Shown: piece by piece, positions 35,016 through 43,942 of the stretch
Numbering within the stretch: position 1 is the first letter of the stretch
Layout of the letters: the number at the start of each line of letters is the position of its first letter
Source of the DNA: Butyrivibrio fibrisolvens
GTDB lineage: Bacteria > Bacillota > Clostridia > Lachnospirales > Lachnospiraceae
Assembly: GCF_023206215.1 (NCBI RefSeq)
Contig: NZ_CP065800.1
Location: 3,844,001-3,908,000 of the forward strand
Direction of reading: 5' to 3'
Length of the DNA: 64,000 bases
Position numbers and translations under genes: made by a program
Notes under the pieces: model-generated
Told to the model about the DNA's origin: nothing
Seen by the model: the letters and a program-made list of their open reading frames with translations, nothing else
The model's database searches: none

Positions 35016-35044
35016 ATAATACTCTTCCCTTCCTTTGATGTCAA
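35016..35044 (-). promoter_or_regulatory. cysK promoter
   Basis: TTGACA (35039-35044), 17-bp spacer, TATTAT (35016-35021) on the minus strand, about 75 nt before the start codon. The rest of the 308-bp gap 34934-35241 is AT-rich; no T-box or CymR-like palindrome was obvious. A plus-strand TATACT near 35181 may serve the next gene. Confidence 0.8.
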
Positions 35045-35241
35045 TACTGTTTTTAACTATTTTTTCATTTCTGAATTATTCCCGCAATCTTCCTGTATTT
35101 TTCAGCATCTTATACCGATGTTATTCGTTCTTCATAAAGATTTGCAAAAGTCAAGCCTTAACCTATTTTTTCATTATGCTATACTACTTGCAGGGAGATT
35201 ATCATTACATATAGTGAGGAGTTTCAAAGGGTTATTGGGAT

Positions 35242-35868
35242 ATGAAAAAAAATAGTGAGGCAGCTGTAACCAAGTATATCAATTACTCTGACAGATCCGG
35301 CCATCACAGCCTTCCTGTAAGTGTGATCCGCTCTAAGAGGAAGACCGGCTCAGTGATCGTCAACGCAGATGGAAGTGCAGAGCTTAGAATACCACTTCGT
35401 ACCAGCGATTCTACTATCAATGATATGCTTGAAGGACGTGCAAGATGGATCGTAGAGAAGCACAAAGAGATGAAAGTCAAGGAAGAAGCTCTTAAGAAGC
35501 ATATGCCGGAGCTTACCGATACTCAACGTGCTCTTCTTGAAAAAAGATATAAAAAGAACGCTTCAGAATATTTTCCTCTTCGTGTTCAACATTTTGAAAA
35601 GATCATGGGTGTTCATCACAAGAAGATCGCCATAAGAGATCAAAAGACCAGATGGGGCTCCTGCTCTACAAGCGGAACCTTATCTTTCAACTGGAGACTT
35701 ATCATGGCTCCTCCGGAAGTTCTTGACTATGTAGTGGTTCATGAACTGGCTCACTTTACGCATATGGACCACTCCAAAGCTTTCTGGTCTACTGTCGAAA
35801 GTGTTATGCCTGATTATGAGAAACATCGTAAGTGGCTAAACGACCATGGTCAGGAACTTAGAATCTGA
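35242..35868 (+). CDS. YgjP/M48-type metal-dependent hydrolase (DUF45)
   Basis: A 208-residue cytoplasmic protein with the YgjP-like metallopeptidase motif VVHELAHFTHMDHSKAFW (HExxH plus downstream His), preceded by RWGSCSTSGTLSFNWRLIMAP, the second signature of the family. The N-terminal part is beta-rich, as in relatives. The true substrate is unknown; the family is annotated as a zinc peptidase. It is divergent from cysK and ends at a strong terminator. The start is ATG at 35242 with a weak upstream site (GGGTTATTGGGAT). Confidence 0.92.
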   Translation: MKKNSEAAVTKYINYSDRSGHHSLPVSVIRSKRKTGSVIVNADGSAELRIPLRTSDSTINDMLEGRARWIVEKHKEMKVKEEALKKHMPELTDTQRALLEKRYKKNASEYFPLRVQHFEKIMGVHHKKIAIRDQKTRWGSCSTSGTLSFNWRLIMAPPEVLDYVVVHELAHFTHMDHSKAFWSTVESVMPDYEKHRKWLNDHGQELRI

Positions 35869-35905
35869 ATATGCCAACTACGTGTGCCTTATGGTGCACC
35901 GACTA

Positions 35906-35938
35906 TAAAGCCCTGCGGCAATTGTCGCAGGGCTTTTA
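35906..35938. terminator. Bidirectional terminator between the YgjP-like and ROK genes
   Basis: AAGCCCTGCG and CGCAGGGCTT pair over 10 bp around an 8-nt loop, followed by TTATA on the plus strand and by TTATAG on the minus strand. It sits between convergent genes. Confidence 0.88.
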
Positions 35939-35962
35939 TAATACAGATAAAACTGTTAATAA

Positions 35963-37114
35963 CTAAAACTTCAAACCAAATACCGCTCTATGCAAGAATT
36001 CCGCAACAGGTCCCAGATATTCTTCTTTGTCATAGAATTTTGTGAATATAAGCCTATCGTTCTTAAAAGACGGATCGATCAAGCTCATACTCTGTTTTAA
36101 TTTATTTCTTACAAGCTCATCCTTGAATAATGGTCCACACAGAATTATTTTCTCAGGCGCTGCAAGTTCGCAGGCATTCACAAGAGCAAGGGCAAAAAGT
36201 GAAATAACTTCCTCAAGCTCTTTTTTCTGCTTTTCGTCTCCTTTTTCAAAAGCACCTGCAAAATCCTCCAGTTCAAAAGGAATAATGCTATTTAGCTTCT
36301 TATAAGAAGCCCTTGTTTCAAGACAGCCTCTTTTGCCACAACTACATATATCTCCCTGTGGATCGACTATCATATGACCTATCTCTGCTGTGTTACGCTC
36401 TTTATTACCATATACATTGCCATCTATGACTATCGCTCCGCCAACGCCCTGCCCCCATTTGACGATAAGAAGATTATCTTTGTATCTTCCGTCTCCAAAT
36501 AAGAGTTCTGCTCTTGCAAAGGCATTGACATCATTTTGAATTATAACCGGCATGCCAAGCTCTTTGGCTAGGATCTGTTTTACTAAAACGCTTTGTTCCC
36601 AAACTCCGTATGCCCTTACAGCTATTCCATTCTCAATATCAACTACACCGGGAATCCCAACGCTAGCTCCCTTTATCTTGTTCCTGATCGGCTCCTTGAC
36701 ACCATCCGAAAGCTTGACACAAGCATTGGCAATTACCTTTAGATATTGTTCCGGCGTAGCCTTGTTATCTGTAGGTATATGTGTCATTGCTGCCACATCG
36801 CCATTTATATCAGTTATAGCTATAGACGATTCTATGCGGCCTATATTGATCGAATATAAATATATATTCTCATAGTTCATGGAAAGAAGTACTTTTCTTC
36901 TTCCGGCGCCTTTTTGCTTGCCGCTTGTACCTACTTCTACTATGATCTCATCTCTGATAAGAGGACTTATTATCTGAGTTACTGCAGCAGGTGTAAGGCC
37001 GCATTCAGATGCTATATCAATTCTTGATGCCGTCTTGTGCTCACATATGTACTTGATGATCATAGCCCTGTTATAAGACTTGACCTGCTCCATGTTGATT
37101 CCTGACTGATGCAT
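35963..37114 (-). CDS. ROK-family transcriptional regulator (NagC/XylR type)
   Basis: A 383-residue regulator with an N-terminal winged helix (ASRIDIASECGLTPAAVTQI, about 30-50) and a sugar-kinase-like ROK domain. Conserved points are IGRIESSIAITDINGDV, WGQGVGGAIVIDG and the zinc-binding CSCGKRGCLE. ROK repressors usually sense a sugar or sugar phosphate. No obvious target operon adjoins it. The start at 37114 has GGGAGAGAG upstream; an ATG at 37093 with AGGA is also possible. Confidence 0.9.
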   Translation of the reverse strand: MHQSGINMEQVKSYNRAMIIKYICEHKTASRIDIASECGLTPAAVTQIISPLIRDEIIVEVGTSGKQKGAGRRKVLLSMNYENIYLYSINIGRIESSIAITDINGDVAAMTHIPTDNKATPEQYLKVIANACVKLSDGVKEPIRNKIKGASVGIPGVVDIENGIAVRAYGVWEQSVLVKQILAKELGMPVIIQNDVNAFARAELLFGDGRYKDNLLIVKWGQGVGGAIVIDGNVYGNKERNTAEIGHMIVDPQGDICSCGKRGCLETRASYKKLNSIIPFELEDFAGAFEKGDEKQKKELEEVISLFALALVNACELAAPEKIILCGPLFKDELVRNKLKQSMSLIDPSFKNDRLIFTKFYDKEEYLGPVAEFLHRAVFGLKF

Positions 37115-37145
37115 ATACTCTCTCCCATCTTAGTATGATATTGTT

Positions 37146-37847
37146 TCAGAGTTCCTCAACAAAACTTATGTACTCATATTCTCTTAAATTATCTATAAAA
37201 GCGGGTCTGTCTTTGATATTGCTAACGCCGACTCTCACTATAGCGATAGGTCCCTGCCCTTTTATATCACTTTTATTGACGCTAAGTTCATAGATACTTA
37301 TATCTTTTTTATGCATATCATCTATAAAGAATCTTACACTTTTAGTATTCTCAAATTCAATATATAATTCAAAGTTCTTGGCATACATATGGATCTTATT
37401 GTCTACAAGATTCAAAATTTTCAGAGTGAAAATAATAAATAAAAGAGCGATAGTAGCTCCTTCTATAAAACCCATACCGGCTGCAAGGCCCACACAGGCG
37501 CATACCCACAACCCCGCTGCAGTTGTAAGTCCTCTAACCTGATTCTTACCTGTTATGAGGATGGTACCTACTCCAAGAAAACCCACACCGCTTATTACCT
37601 GGGCACCAAGTCTGTTGATATCTCCGGCTACTCCCTGAAACATGATGCTTACATATTGGCTGGTAGTACTGACCATGCAGGCTCCAATGCATACAAGAAC
37701 ATGTGTCTTGATACCTGCTGACCTGTTCTTCATCTCTCTGTCTATTCCTACAACAGTACCAACTATAGTTACAAATATAAATCTTATTGTAATACCAAGC
37801 AAAGAAAATCCATGTACAATATCAAGAAATTGTGTCACATAAGCCAT
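37146..37847 (-). CDS. MgtC/SapB-family membrane protein
   Basis: A 233-residue membrane protein with four N-terminal helices carrying the MgtC signatures GIDREMKNRSAGIKTHVLVC, GASC-like CMVSTTSQY and GVGFLGVGTILITG, then GLTTAAGLWVCACVGLAAG. The C-terminal half is a soluble ACT-like domain. MgtC proteins respond to low magnesium and affect the F-type ATPase in some bacteria. The start at 37847 is favoured by GGAG 9 nt upstream; a longer frame from 37862 has no site. No Mg-sensing leader was evident. Confidence 0.9.
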   Translation of the reverse strand: MAYVTQFLDIVHGFSLLGITIRFIFVTIVGTVVGIDREMKNRSAGIKTHVLVCIGACMVSTTSQYVSIMFQGVAGDINRLGAQVISGVGFLGVGTILITGKNQVRGLTTAAGLWVCACVGLAAGMGFIEGATIALLFIIFTLKILNLVDNKIHMYAKNFELYIEFENTKSVRFFIDDMHKKDISIYELSVNKSDIKGQGPIAIVRVGVSNIKDRPAFIDNLREYEYISFVEEL

Positions 37848-37931
37848 ATATCCAGTCTCCATAGAACTATATTGATCAATTCAGAATACTCCATACATCA
37901 TGATATGGATATTACCTGAATATAGATCTGT

Positions 37932-37971
37932 AATAAAAAAGTCAGGCGCAATAATCATATACCCCTGACTT
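37932..37971 (-). terminator. Intrinsic terminator of the HD-GYP gene
   Basis: On the minus strand AAGTCAGG and CCTGACTT pair over 8 bp around a 17-nt loop and are followed by TTTTATTA. It lies 100 bp after the HD-GYP stop and upstream of mgtC. Confidence 0.85.
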
Positions 37972-38019
37972 CATCTTATCATATATAGCATCTTATGCCG
38001 AGTATTTTTATAATTTATC

Positions 38020-38070
38020 AAACTTCGCTCTTACCAAGCATACGTCACCATTTAACGCAGCACCGATGCA
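38020..38070. repeat. Dispersed intergenic repeat, copy B
   Basis: AAACTTCGCTCTTACCAAGC continues with ATACGTCACC and CACCGATG, matching copy A at 7127-7175 at roughly 80 percent by eye. It sits at the 3' end of the HD-GYP gene. Confidence 0.65.
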
Positions 38071-38073
38071 GTA

Positions 38074-40305
38074 TCACCGCCATAGCACATCTTCGTACGA
38101 CTCTTCATCAACATCAAGCCTTCCTTCATGGACCAGTTCTATGAAAGCCTCTGCTATATTTGGATTGAACTGAGTTCCTTCTCCTTTTCTGATCTCTTCA
38201 AGGCAATCCTCAAGTTTCATCCTCTTTCTGTAAGGCCTTGTCGAATACATAGCATCAAAAGCATCTGCAACGGATATGATCTGTGCTATCTTTGGAATCT
38301 CCTCTCCCTTAAGGCCTTCCGGATAACCGGTTCCGTCATATTTCTCATGATGGTAACCTGCTCCAAGAGATATCTCCGGAAACGCATCTATCTCCTGAAG
38401 GATCTCCATTCCAAGGCTTGCGTGCTCTTTGACAATCGAATACTCCTTATCATCAAGCGGATTGGGCTTATGAAGGATCCTGCTAGGCACAGCTATCTTG
38501 CCTATATCATGAAGAAGAGCTACGTTGTAGACTTTCTGGCAAAGAGCCTTGCTGTATCCGATCTTGGATGCAAGTTTTCTGGAATAATCTGCAACTCTGA
38601 AGGAGTGTCCGCTAGTATATTCATCTTTTTTATCGATCATCTTGGCAAAAGCCATGATCATCTGATCGAATATTTTCTGAATAGATGCCCTTTGATTTTT
38701 CTCTTCTTCGATCTTCTGCTGATACCCTAGTACAAGGATAAAAAGGATCACAAGAAATGCTATGATAAGGATAGTTACACCTATCTCTGAATTATCCTTT
38801 AGAAAATCACTAACCGTATATGAATATAGCTTGTCAGTATAACGGGATGCCATATTAAGGGCATAATCTTCATCTATTACACTTAATCCTCTGTTTACAA
38901 GCTTTAGAAGTCCCTTATTACCAATCTCTATACCAAAGCATATCTCATCCTTAGTACCGATCTTCATTGTCGAAAGATCATGATACTTACTATTCTTAAG
39001 AATATCGTATGATCTAAGACCATTTAGAACCGTACCATCTGCTTCACCGCTTATAACAGCATCAAGGCATTCAAAAATAGTATCATAGTATTTGATCTTA
39101 GCTTCCGGAAGAACTGCCATAATATAATAATACTGAAGTCCGCAGTTTCTGTTGACCGCAATTATATTCTCAGAAGTGCTATCATATGTACCCCTGTAGA
39201 CCAGCTCATTGATGGTAGATAGTATAGTACTGGACTGATACATACCATTTTCCTCGGAATAAAAAAGGCTTCCTTCTACCGGAAATGCAAGGTCTATGAT
39301 CTGATCATCCATATCCTGTATCATATCATCATAGGACTTGTATCCATGATATCTTATACTTATTCCATTAATATTAAGATCATTGAAAAGCTGCGGAATC
39401 ATGTCCTTCACCAGCCCTGTAACATTGCCATCTTCATCCGTGTCAGAGTATGGCATTAGATTTTCAAGATAACCAACATCAAGAGTGTCATTTTCCATAA
39501 TCCACTCTTTTTCTGTATCAGAAAAAGCAAGGCTTGAAACACTTCCAGAGAAATATCTATTACGAAGATTGGTGATATAATTGGGTTCCTCGCTTGCAAG
39601 CATTGTCTGAGCATTATTAAGCTCAAACAAAAGGTCCTGTCTGTCTTTACTCACACACAGATAGAAATCAGCAGATCCGAAAGTACACAGTACCACCGAA
39701 TTTTCTCTACTGTATGCGCCATTACCTTCAACAGCGATGATCTCAAGTTCTCCGTTATCAAAATCTTCAAACAAAGACACATAGTCATCATATAAGACAA
39801 TATCAGCGCTGACTTCCTGATCCTTAAGATAATCGTTAAGAGCATTTACAAGAATACTGTCCAAAACTCCGATCTTGCGACCTTCAAATGATGCCGGATC
39901 AGAAGTTACACTATTATCAAAGTCATGCTTGATAAGATTATAAAGACCGCTTCCCATAGGAGCATCCGGATAGGCTATGATCTCTTCCCTTTCGTCGGTC
40001 CTTGCAAGACCTGCAAGAAGATCTATCTTACCATCAATAAGCTGCTTATAAAGCTCTGCGTATGTTCCATATATATACTCATATTTCCATCCGGTATACT
40101 CGGACATCTTGCGATAATACTCATATGCATAGCCTGATTTGACTACGCCTTCGCCGGATCCTTCCTGGAATATCTCATTCTCATAATATCCGACTCGTAC
40201 AGTCTTGTTGTCATCCGCAAATACCGGAATATCATTCATAAGAAAACCGCTAAAAAAACAGACTACAAGAAAAAAAAGAAAAACTTTTTTGATATCCCAC
40301 GACAT
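38074..40305 (-). CDS. Sensor with two extracellular binding domains and an HD-GYP domain
   Basis: A 743-residue membrane protein. After a signal segment (KKVFLFFLVVCFFSGFLM) come two tandem SBP_bac_3-like solute-binding domains (about 35-270 and 275-500), one membrane helix (about 520-540, VTILIIAFLVILFILVLGY), and a cytoplasmic HD-GYP domain. The catalytic motifs are intact: HDIGK, HHEKYDGTGYP and DAFDAMYSTRPYRKR. HD-GYP proteins usually cleave c-di-GMP. The two binding domains suggest it senses amino acids or similar ligands. The start is uncertain: ATG 40305 or GTG 40335. Confidence 0.92.
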   Translation of the reverse strand: MSWDIKKVFLFFLVVCFFSGFLMNDIPVFADDNKTVRVGYYENEIFQEGSGEGVVKSGYAYEYYRKMSEYTGWKYEYIYGTYAELYKQLIDGKIDLLAGLARTDEREEIIAYPDAPMGSGLYNLIKHDFDNSVTSDPASFEGRKIGVLDSILVNALNDYLKDQEVSADIVLYDDYVSLFEDFDNGELEIIAVEGNGAYSRENSVVLCTFGSADFYLCVSKDRQDLLFELNNAQTMLASEEPNYITNLRNRYFSGSVSSLAFSDTEKEWIMENDTLDVGYLENLMPYSDTDEDGNVTGLVKDMIPQLFNDLNINGISIRYHGYKSYDDMIQDMDDQIIDLAFPVEGSLFYSEENGMYQSSTILSTINELVYRGTYDSTSENIIAVNRNCGLQYYYIMAVLPEAKIKYYDTIFECLDAVISGEADGTVLNGLRSYDILKNSKYHDLSTMKIGTKDEICFGIEIGNKGLLKLVNRGLSVIDEDYALNMASRYTDKLYSYTVSDFLKDNSEIGVTILIIAFLVILFILVLGYQQKIEEEKNQRASIQKIFDQMIMAFAKMIDKKDEYTSGHSFRVADYSRKLASKIGYSKALCQKVYNVALLHDIGKIAVPSRILHKPNPLDDKEYSIVKEHASLGMEILQEIDAFPEISLGAGYHHEKYDGTGYPEGLKGEEIPKIAQIISVADAFDAMYSTRPYRKRMKLEDCLEEIRKGEGTQFNPNIAEAFIELVHEGRLDVDEESYEDVLWR

Positions 40306-40459
40306 AAAACAATACCGATCTCCTATCCTTATCACTAAAATACCCCTGACGCATCACCTCCATGTAAGCGCTTACAATATTCTATTTTAAACTATTTCCT
40401 ATTCAAAAACAATTCATATCTCAATCAAAAAACGCAACTGTCATAGGATCTTATAATCT

Positions 40460-40512
40460 GAAGCTTCGCATTTTTCAAACATACGTCACTGCCCTAAGGA
40501 GTGTCGTATACA
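40460..40512. repeat. Dispersed intergenic repeat, copy C (partial)
   Basis: GAAGCTTCGCATTTTTCAAA continues with CATACGTCACTGCC, matching the first 28 nt of copies A and B. It is next to the stop of the gene at 40514. Confidence 0.5.
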
Positions 40513-40513
40513 A

Positions 40514-40747
40514 TCATTCTCTGATATTTTTGAGCATGTCTACTGTTTCTATATCTTCTCTTGTAAGTTTTATATTGGAAATATATTCTCCACCATCAGG
40601 ATCTGTTACCTTGATCTCTATTACGCTTCCCTCTCTTATCGCACCTTGTGTTACGCTTCCAAGAAATGCCTGAAATTTAGGATGCTGTGTCCTAAATATG
40701 TTAAGCCTCTGCATAAGTTTCATCATGATTGCCGGATTCATTCCCAT
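40514..40747 (-). CDS. Small conserved protein of unknown function
   Basis: A 77-residue basic then acidic protein beginning MGMNPAIMMKLMQRLN and containing HPKFQAFLGSV, a short beta hairpin (SVIEIKVTDPDGG) and EDIETVDML. From memory, similar short proteins (HPKF-x-x-FL core) are frequent in Lachnospiraceae. No motif points to a function. The start at 40747 has GGAG upstream (AAGGAGAAC). It precedes the YolD/polymerase pair in position but is separated from it by 80 bp. Unknown function. Confidence 0.65.
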   Translation of the reverse strand: MGMNPAIMMKLMQRLNIFRTQHPKFQAFLGSVTQGAIREGSVIEIKVTDPDGGEYISNIKLTREDIETVDMLKNIRE

Positions 40748-40827
40748 AGTTTTTTAGTTCTCCTTATAATGTGTATTAGTATCTATAATTATCAAAGCAG
40801 TCCTTATTATCAGTTATTTTTTATATC

Positions 40828-41064
40828 TTAATCGTCAATATTCTCCATATGCTCCCCCAAAAGCTCCAGGTCTTTGACGAAATGATCCCTGGCACTCTCA
40901 ACGGTATCCTCATAGCCTGTGAGAGCAGCAAAGGGCGAAAACTGCGCAGCTCTCTTCATCTTGTCCATAGCAGGATGCTTTAGTGACACAGGGCGCTGCG
41001 CATCTATTATATCAGAATATTTTTTTATTGTTAGTTTTTCTTTTTCAGTAAGTTCATGATCCAT
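40828..41064 (-). CDS. YolD-like protein
   Basis: A 78-residue protein with the YolD pattern KYSDIIDAQRPVSLKHPAMD then RAAQFSPFAALTGYE. YolD-like genes accompany Y-family polymerases (UvrX type) in Firmicutes and plasmids. It follows the polymerase gene by 76 bp on the same strand. The exact role is unknown; a part in translesion repair is inferred from context. Confidence 0.85.
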   Translation of the reverse strand: MDHELTEKEKLTIKKYSDIIDAQRPVSLKHPAMDKMKRAAQFSPFAALTGYEDTVESARDHFVKDLELLGEHMENIDD

Positions 41065-41140
41065 AAAATGCTTCTTTCTAAAGAAAACAATAAAAGCTCA
41101 TATATCCCGCTCTATTGGTATGTACCTGTCATCTCATATA

Positions 41141-42574
41141 TCAGGCTTTATGACCGCCTATCTGAGAGTTTCTTGCAATTGTCTGCGCACCCTCTTCAAG
41201 GTTCATGCCCTTTAGAATAGCGTTTTTACCATACTTTTTCTTGATGGCAAGGACTGCTTCCTGAGCACGTCTTTCTCTTTCTCGGATCTTTTTTTCTTTG
41301 GCTCTTTCTTCTTCAACGGCCTTATAGTCTGTAAAAAGATCCATCTGCTCATAGGAATCTTCCTGTAACAGGTCCTTCTCATCCTTGAGATGGTTAGCAG
41401 TAATATTGATACGTCTTACGAGAAGATCCTTATTGACAATCCTGTCGTATAAAGCCATAACAGCGTCCATGATCTTGGCCGTAGAAGATGTAAACTCCTG
41501 CATATTAGCGCTTCCGTGAGCATGTTCAGGGATCGTCCTTCCCAGATAGTCCGTTGTAACAGCTCCCTTGTACTTCTTCTGAATATCAGGATCAGTAAGG
41601 TTACTGATATCATATCCTATAGTCAGTACTATCTGGTCTGTAACAAGTTTTTTGTCAACAAGGTCCAGCACCAGAAGATCTGTCATCTCCCTTACTATGA
41701 GCCTGCCTCCTGCAAAATCATAAGGACAATGAAGCACCTGTCCTGATGATACAGAATTATTCTCAGGTTTATAAGCTTTGATTTCTTCAATAGTCGCGGG
41801 TTCTATTCCAAAAGCATGATCTATCAATAGTTCTGCATTTATACCAAAAAGCTTGTATAAAAGCTCCTCATCTCTTATAGCGCATCTTGCTACATCTCCC
41901 ATAGTATACATGCCATGTGCTTCAAGTTTTCTGGCATACCCTCTTCCTATGCGCCAGAAATCAGTAAGCGGTCTATGATCCCAAAGTTTATATCTATAAC
42001 TCTTCTCATCAAGCTCTGCTATCCTGACTCCGTCCTTGTCAGCAGGGATATGCTTGGCAACTATGTCCATTGCTACCTTGCACAGGTACATGTTGGTTCC
42101 TATACCGGCTGTTGCCGTAATACCAGTCTCTTTAAGTACATCCCTTACCATAGTCATGGCAAGTTCATGAGCTGTCATCTTATAGGTTCTAAGATAGCCT
42201 GTGACATCCATGAACACCTCATCTATAGAATATACATGTATGTCCTCGGGCGCTATATACTTAAGATATATACTGTATATTCTGGCACTATAGTCCATAT
42301 ACAGCTGCATTCTAGGTGTAGCTACAATATAATCTATCTTTTTTCCTGTTGACCTTTGAATCTGACTTACCTTCTGTTCTACTTCAAAAAGGCGGGCGCG
42401 TCCAGGAATCCCATAAGCCTTAAGTGCCGGAGATACCGCAAGACATATAGTCTTACTGGTTCTGGACGAGTCTGCCACGACCAGCCTGGCCGTAAGAGGA
42501 TTAAGCCCCCTCTCCTGACACTCAACAGAAGCATAAAAAGATTTAAGATCTATTGCAATGTAAGTTCTCTCCAT
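41141..42574 (-). CDS. Y-family DNA polymerase (DinB/UmuC type)
   Basis: A translesion DNA polymerase of 477 residues. The catalytic palm motifs are visible: AIDLKSFYASVECQ at the start and YSIDEVFMDVTGYL near residue 120. The helix-hairpin segment and a C-terminal little-finger domain follow, and then a charged coil (about 420-460) with KAVEEERAKEKKIRERERRA. Together with the YolD-like gene downstream it forms the SOS-linked pair found in Firmicutes. No LexA-like site was identified. The start at 42574 follows AGATAGC, a weak site. Confidence 0.92.
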   Translation of the reverse strand: MERTYIAIDLKSFYASVECQERGLNPLTARLVVADSSRTSKTICLAVSPALKAYGIPGRARLFEVEQKVSQIQRSTGKKIDYIVATPRMQLYMDYSARIYSIYLKYIAPEDIHVYSIDEVFMDVTGYLRTYKMTAHELAMTMVRDVLKETGITATAGIGTNMYLCKVAMDIVAKHIPADKDGVRIAELDEKSYRYKLWDHRPLTDFWRIGRGYARKLEAHGMYTMGDVARCAIRDEELLYKLFGINAELLIDHAFGIEPATIEEIKAYKPENNSVSSGQVLHCPYDFAGGRLIVREMTDLLVLDLVDKKLVTDQIVLTIGYDISNLTDPDIQKKYKGAVTTDYLGRTIPEHAHGSANMQEFTSSTAKIMDAVMALYDRIVNKDLLVRRINITANHLKDEKDLLQEDSYEQMDLFTDYKAVEEERAKEKKIRERERRAQEAVLAIKKKYGKNAILKGMNLEEGAQTIARNSQIGGHKA

Positions 42575-42667
42575 GCTATCTCCATGTTGTTTCCATGCAA
42601 AGATTGCCTTGGTATTACCAAATATATATAAATTCTTTATATGCTATACAGAGGAAAATGCGTCTTT

Positions 42668-43834
42668 TCATTTATTATCATAGTCATCAAAGAAACTGTG
42701 TCTTGCACCATCAGGAGTCTTATATCCCATGATTGCATTGATATGTACATTCTCTACGCTCTTAAAGATATTGCTCTCAATATATGGACTCTTTGTCCTA
42801 AGTTCCTTAATAAGACCTTTGATCTCACCGCGTTTGGAACCTTGCTCTGTTCCGCCGCAGCTGGCGCAGCTCTCTGTAAGTCTGCATGCACACTGGATGA
42901 AATGAAGTCCATTGTAGTCACGCCACTTTATAATATCCTCTTCTCTTATAAGATAAAGAGGTCTTATAAGCTCCATACCTTCAAAGTTGGTAGCGTGAAG
43001 CTTGGGCATCATAGTCTGAACCTGTCCGGAATAGAGCATTCCCATAAGGATTGTCTCTATTACATCATCATAATGATGACCAAGTGCTATCTTATTACAT
43101 CCAAGCTCCCTTGCCTTCTGATACAAAGCGCCTCTTCTCATACGAGCGCACAGATAACAGGGGCTTCCTGCCTTGGCTATATCATCCTTAGCAACAATAT
43201 TATATATGTCAGAACGAAATACAGTAATAGGAACCTGCATAAGTTTTGCATTATTAAGAATCGTCTGATAGTTTATATCATTGTATCCGGGATTCATTAC
43301 AAGATATACTACTTCAAAATTCTGCTTGCCATGTCTGTGAAGCTCCTGAAAGAGCTTGGCCATAAGCATGGAATCCTTGCCACCGGAGATGCACACAGCT
43401 ATCCTGTCACCATCCTGTATAAGGTCATATATATTGATTGCCTTGGTGAACTGACTCCAGATATCTTTTCTGAACTTCTTGATAATGCTATGCTCTATAT
43501 CCTTGCAGCGCTTATCGGATGCTTCGCCGTCCTTCATGAACATTTCAAGCTTTATTCGAAGCCATGAATAATAGCCGCCTTCGACGCTGTATATCTCATA
43601 TCCCTCTTCAGAAAGGATATCTGCTATATCTTCAGAGTTGCGTCCTGAATAACACAAAAGATAAATAGGCCTATCCTTGGGAAGCTCATCCTTATGCTCC
43701 ATAAAATCTTCCCAGAATATGTTAATGGCATCAGGATATGTTTCCTTGTCAAAGTCATCCTTTTTTCTAACATCGACAACAAGCTTATTTCTGGTATCCA
43801 GAAGCATCTCTTCGATTGTAATGGTACTACTCAT
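42668..43834 (-). CDS. Rhodanese-TtcA fusion, tRNA thiolation enzyme
   Basis: A 388-residue fusion. Residues 1-100 are a rhodanese sulfurtransferase with active Cys61 in LLCYSGRNSED. From about 110 the TtcA-type PP-loop domain begins: SGGKDS (150-155), the CYLCAR pair (CxxC) and GHHYDDVIETIL. The C-terminal part has CACRLTESCASCGG, a cysteine cluster for an iron-sulfur centre. TtcA makes 2-thiocytidine in tRNA. The fusion could supply the sulfur to the enzyme. The start at 43834 is ATG; a hairpin of unclear direction lies upstream at 43891-43915. Confidence 0.9.
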   Translation of the reverse strand: MSSTITIEEMLLDTRNKLVVDVRKKDDFDKETYPDAINIFWEDFMEHKDELPKDRPIYLLCYSGRNSEDIADILSEEGYEIYSVEGGYYSWLRIKLEMFMKDGEASDKRCKDIEHSIIKKFRKDIWSQFTKAINIYDLIQDGDRIAVCISGGKDSMLMAKLFQELHRHGKQNFEVVYLVMNPGYNDINYQTILNNAKLMQVPITVFRSDIYNIVAKDDIAKAGSPCYLCARMRRGALYQKARELGCNKIALGHHYDDVIETILMGMLYSGQVQTMMPKLHATNFEGMELIRPLYLIREEDIIKWRDYNGLHFIQCACRLTESCASCGGTEQGSKRGEIKGLIKELRTKSPYIESNIFKSVENVHINAIMGYKTPDGARHSFFDDYDNK

Positions 43835-43890
43835 AAAACCAAAAACCTTTCATAAAAAGCCGCAAAAAACTCATTTACCTTGTATTCTAT

Positions 43891-43915
43891 AATCTGAAAA
43901 GCGGCATTTCAGATT
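43891..43915 (+). terminator. Hairpin upstream of the rhodanese-TtcA gene
   Basis: AATCTGAAA and TTTCAGATT pair over 9 bp and are followed by a T-run only on the plus strand, where no gene ends. Its role is unclear. Confidence 0.3.
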
Positions 43916-43942
43916 TTTTTGCATAATAGCTGTACTATTATA

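Noticed and set aside
34934..35241. T-box or other riboswitch before cysK
   Set aside because: The leader is only about 75 nt from the predicted start and shows no T-box sequence or large structure.
38128..38730. Plus-strand reading frame of 200 codons
   Set aside because: Antisense to the HD-GYP domain with no ribosome site or recognisable motif.
42641..43567. Plus-strand reading frame of 308 codons
   Set aside because: It is antisense to the rhodanese-TtcA gene, whose motifs are intact; codon pattern of the antisense frame looks random and Cys/Ile-rich.
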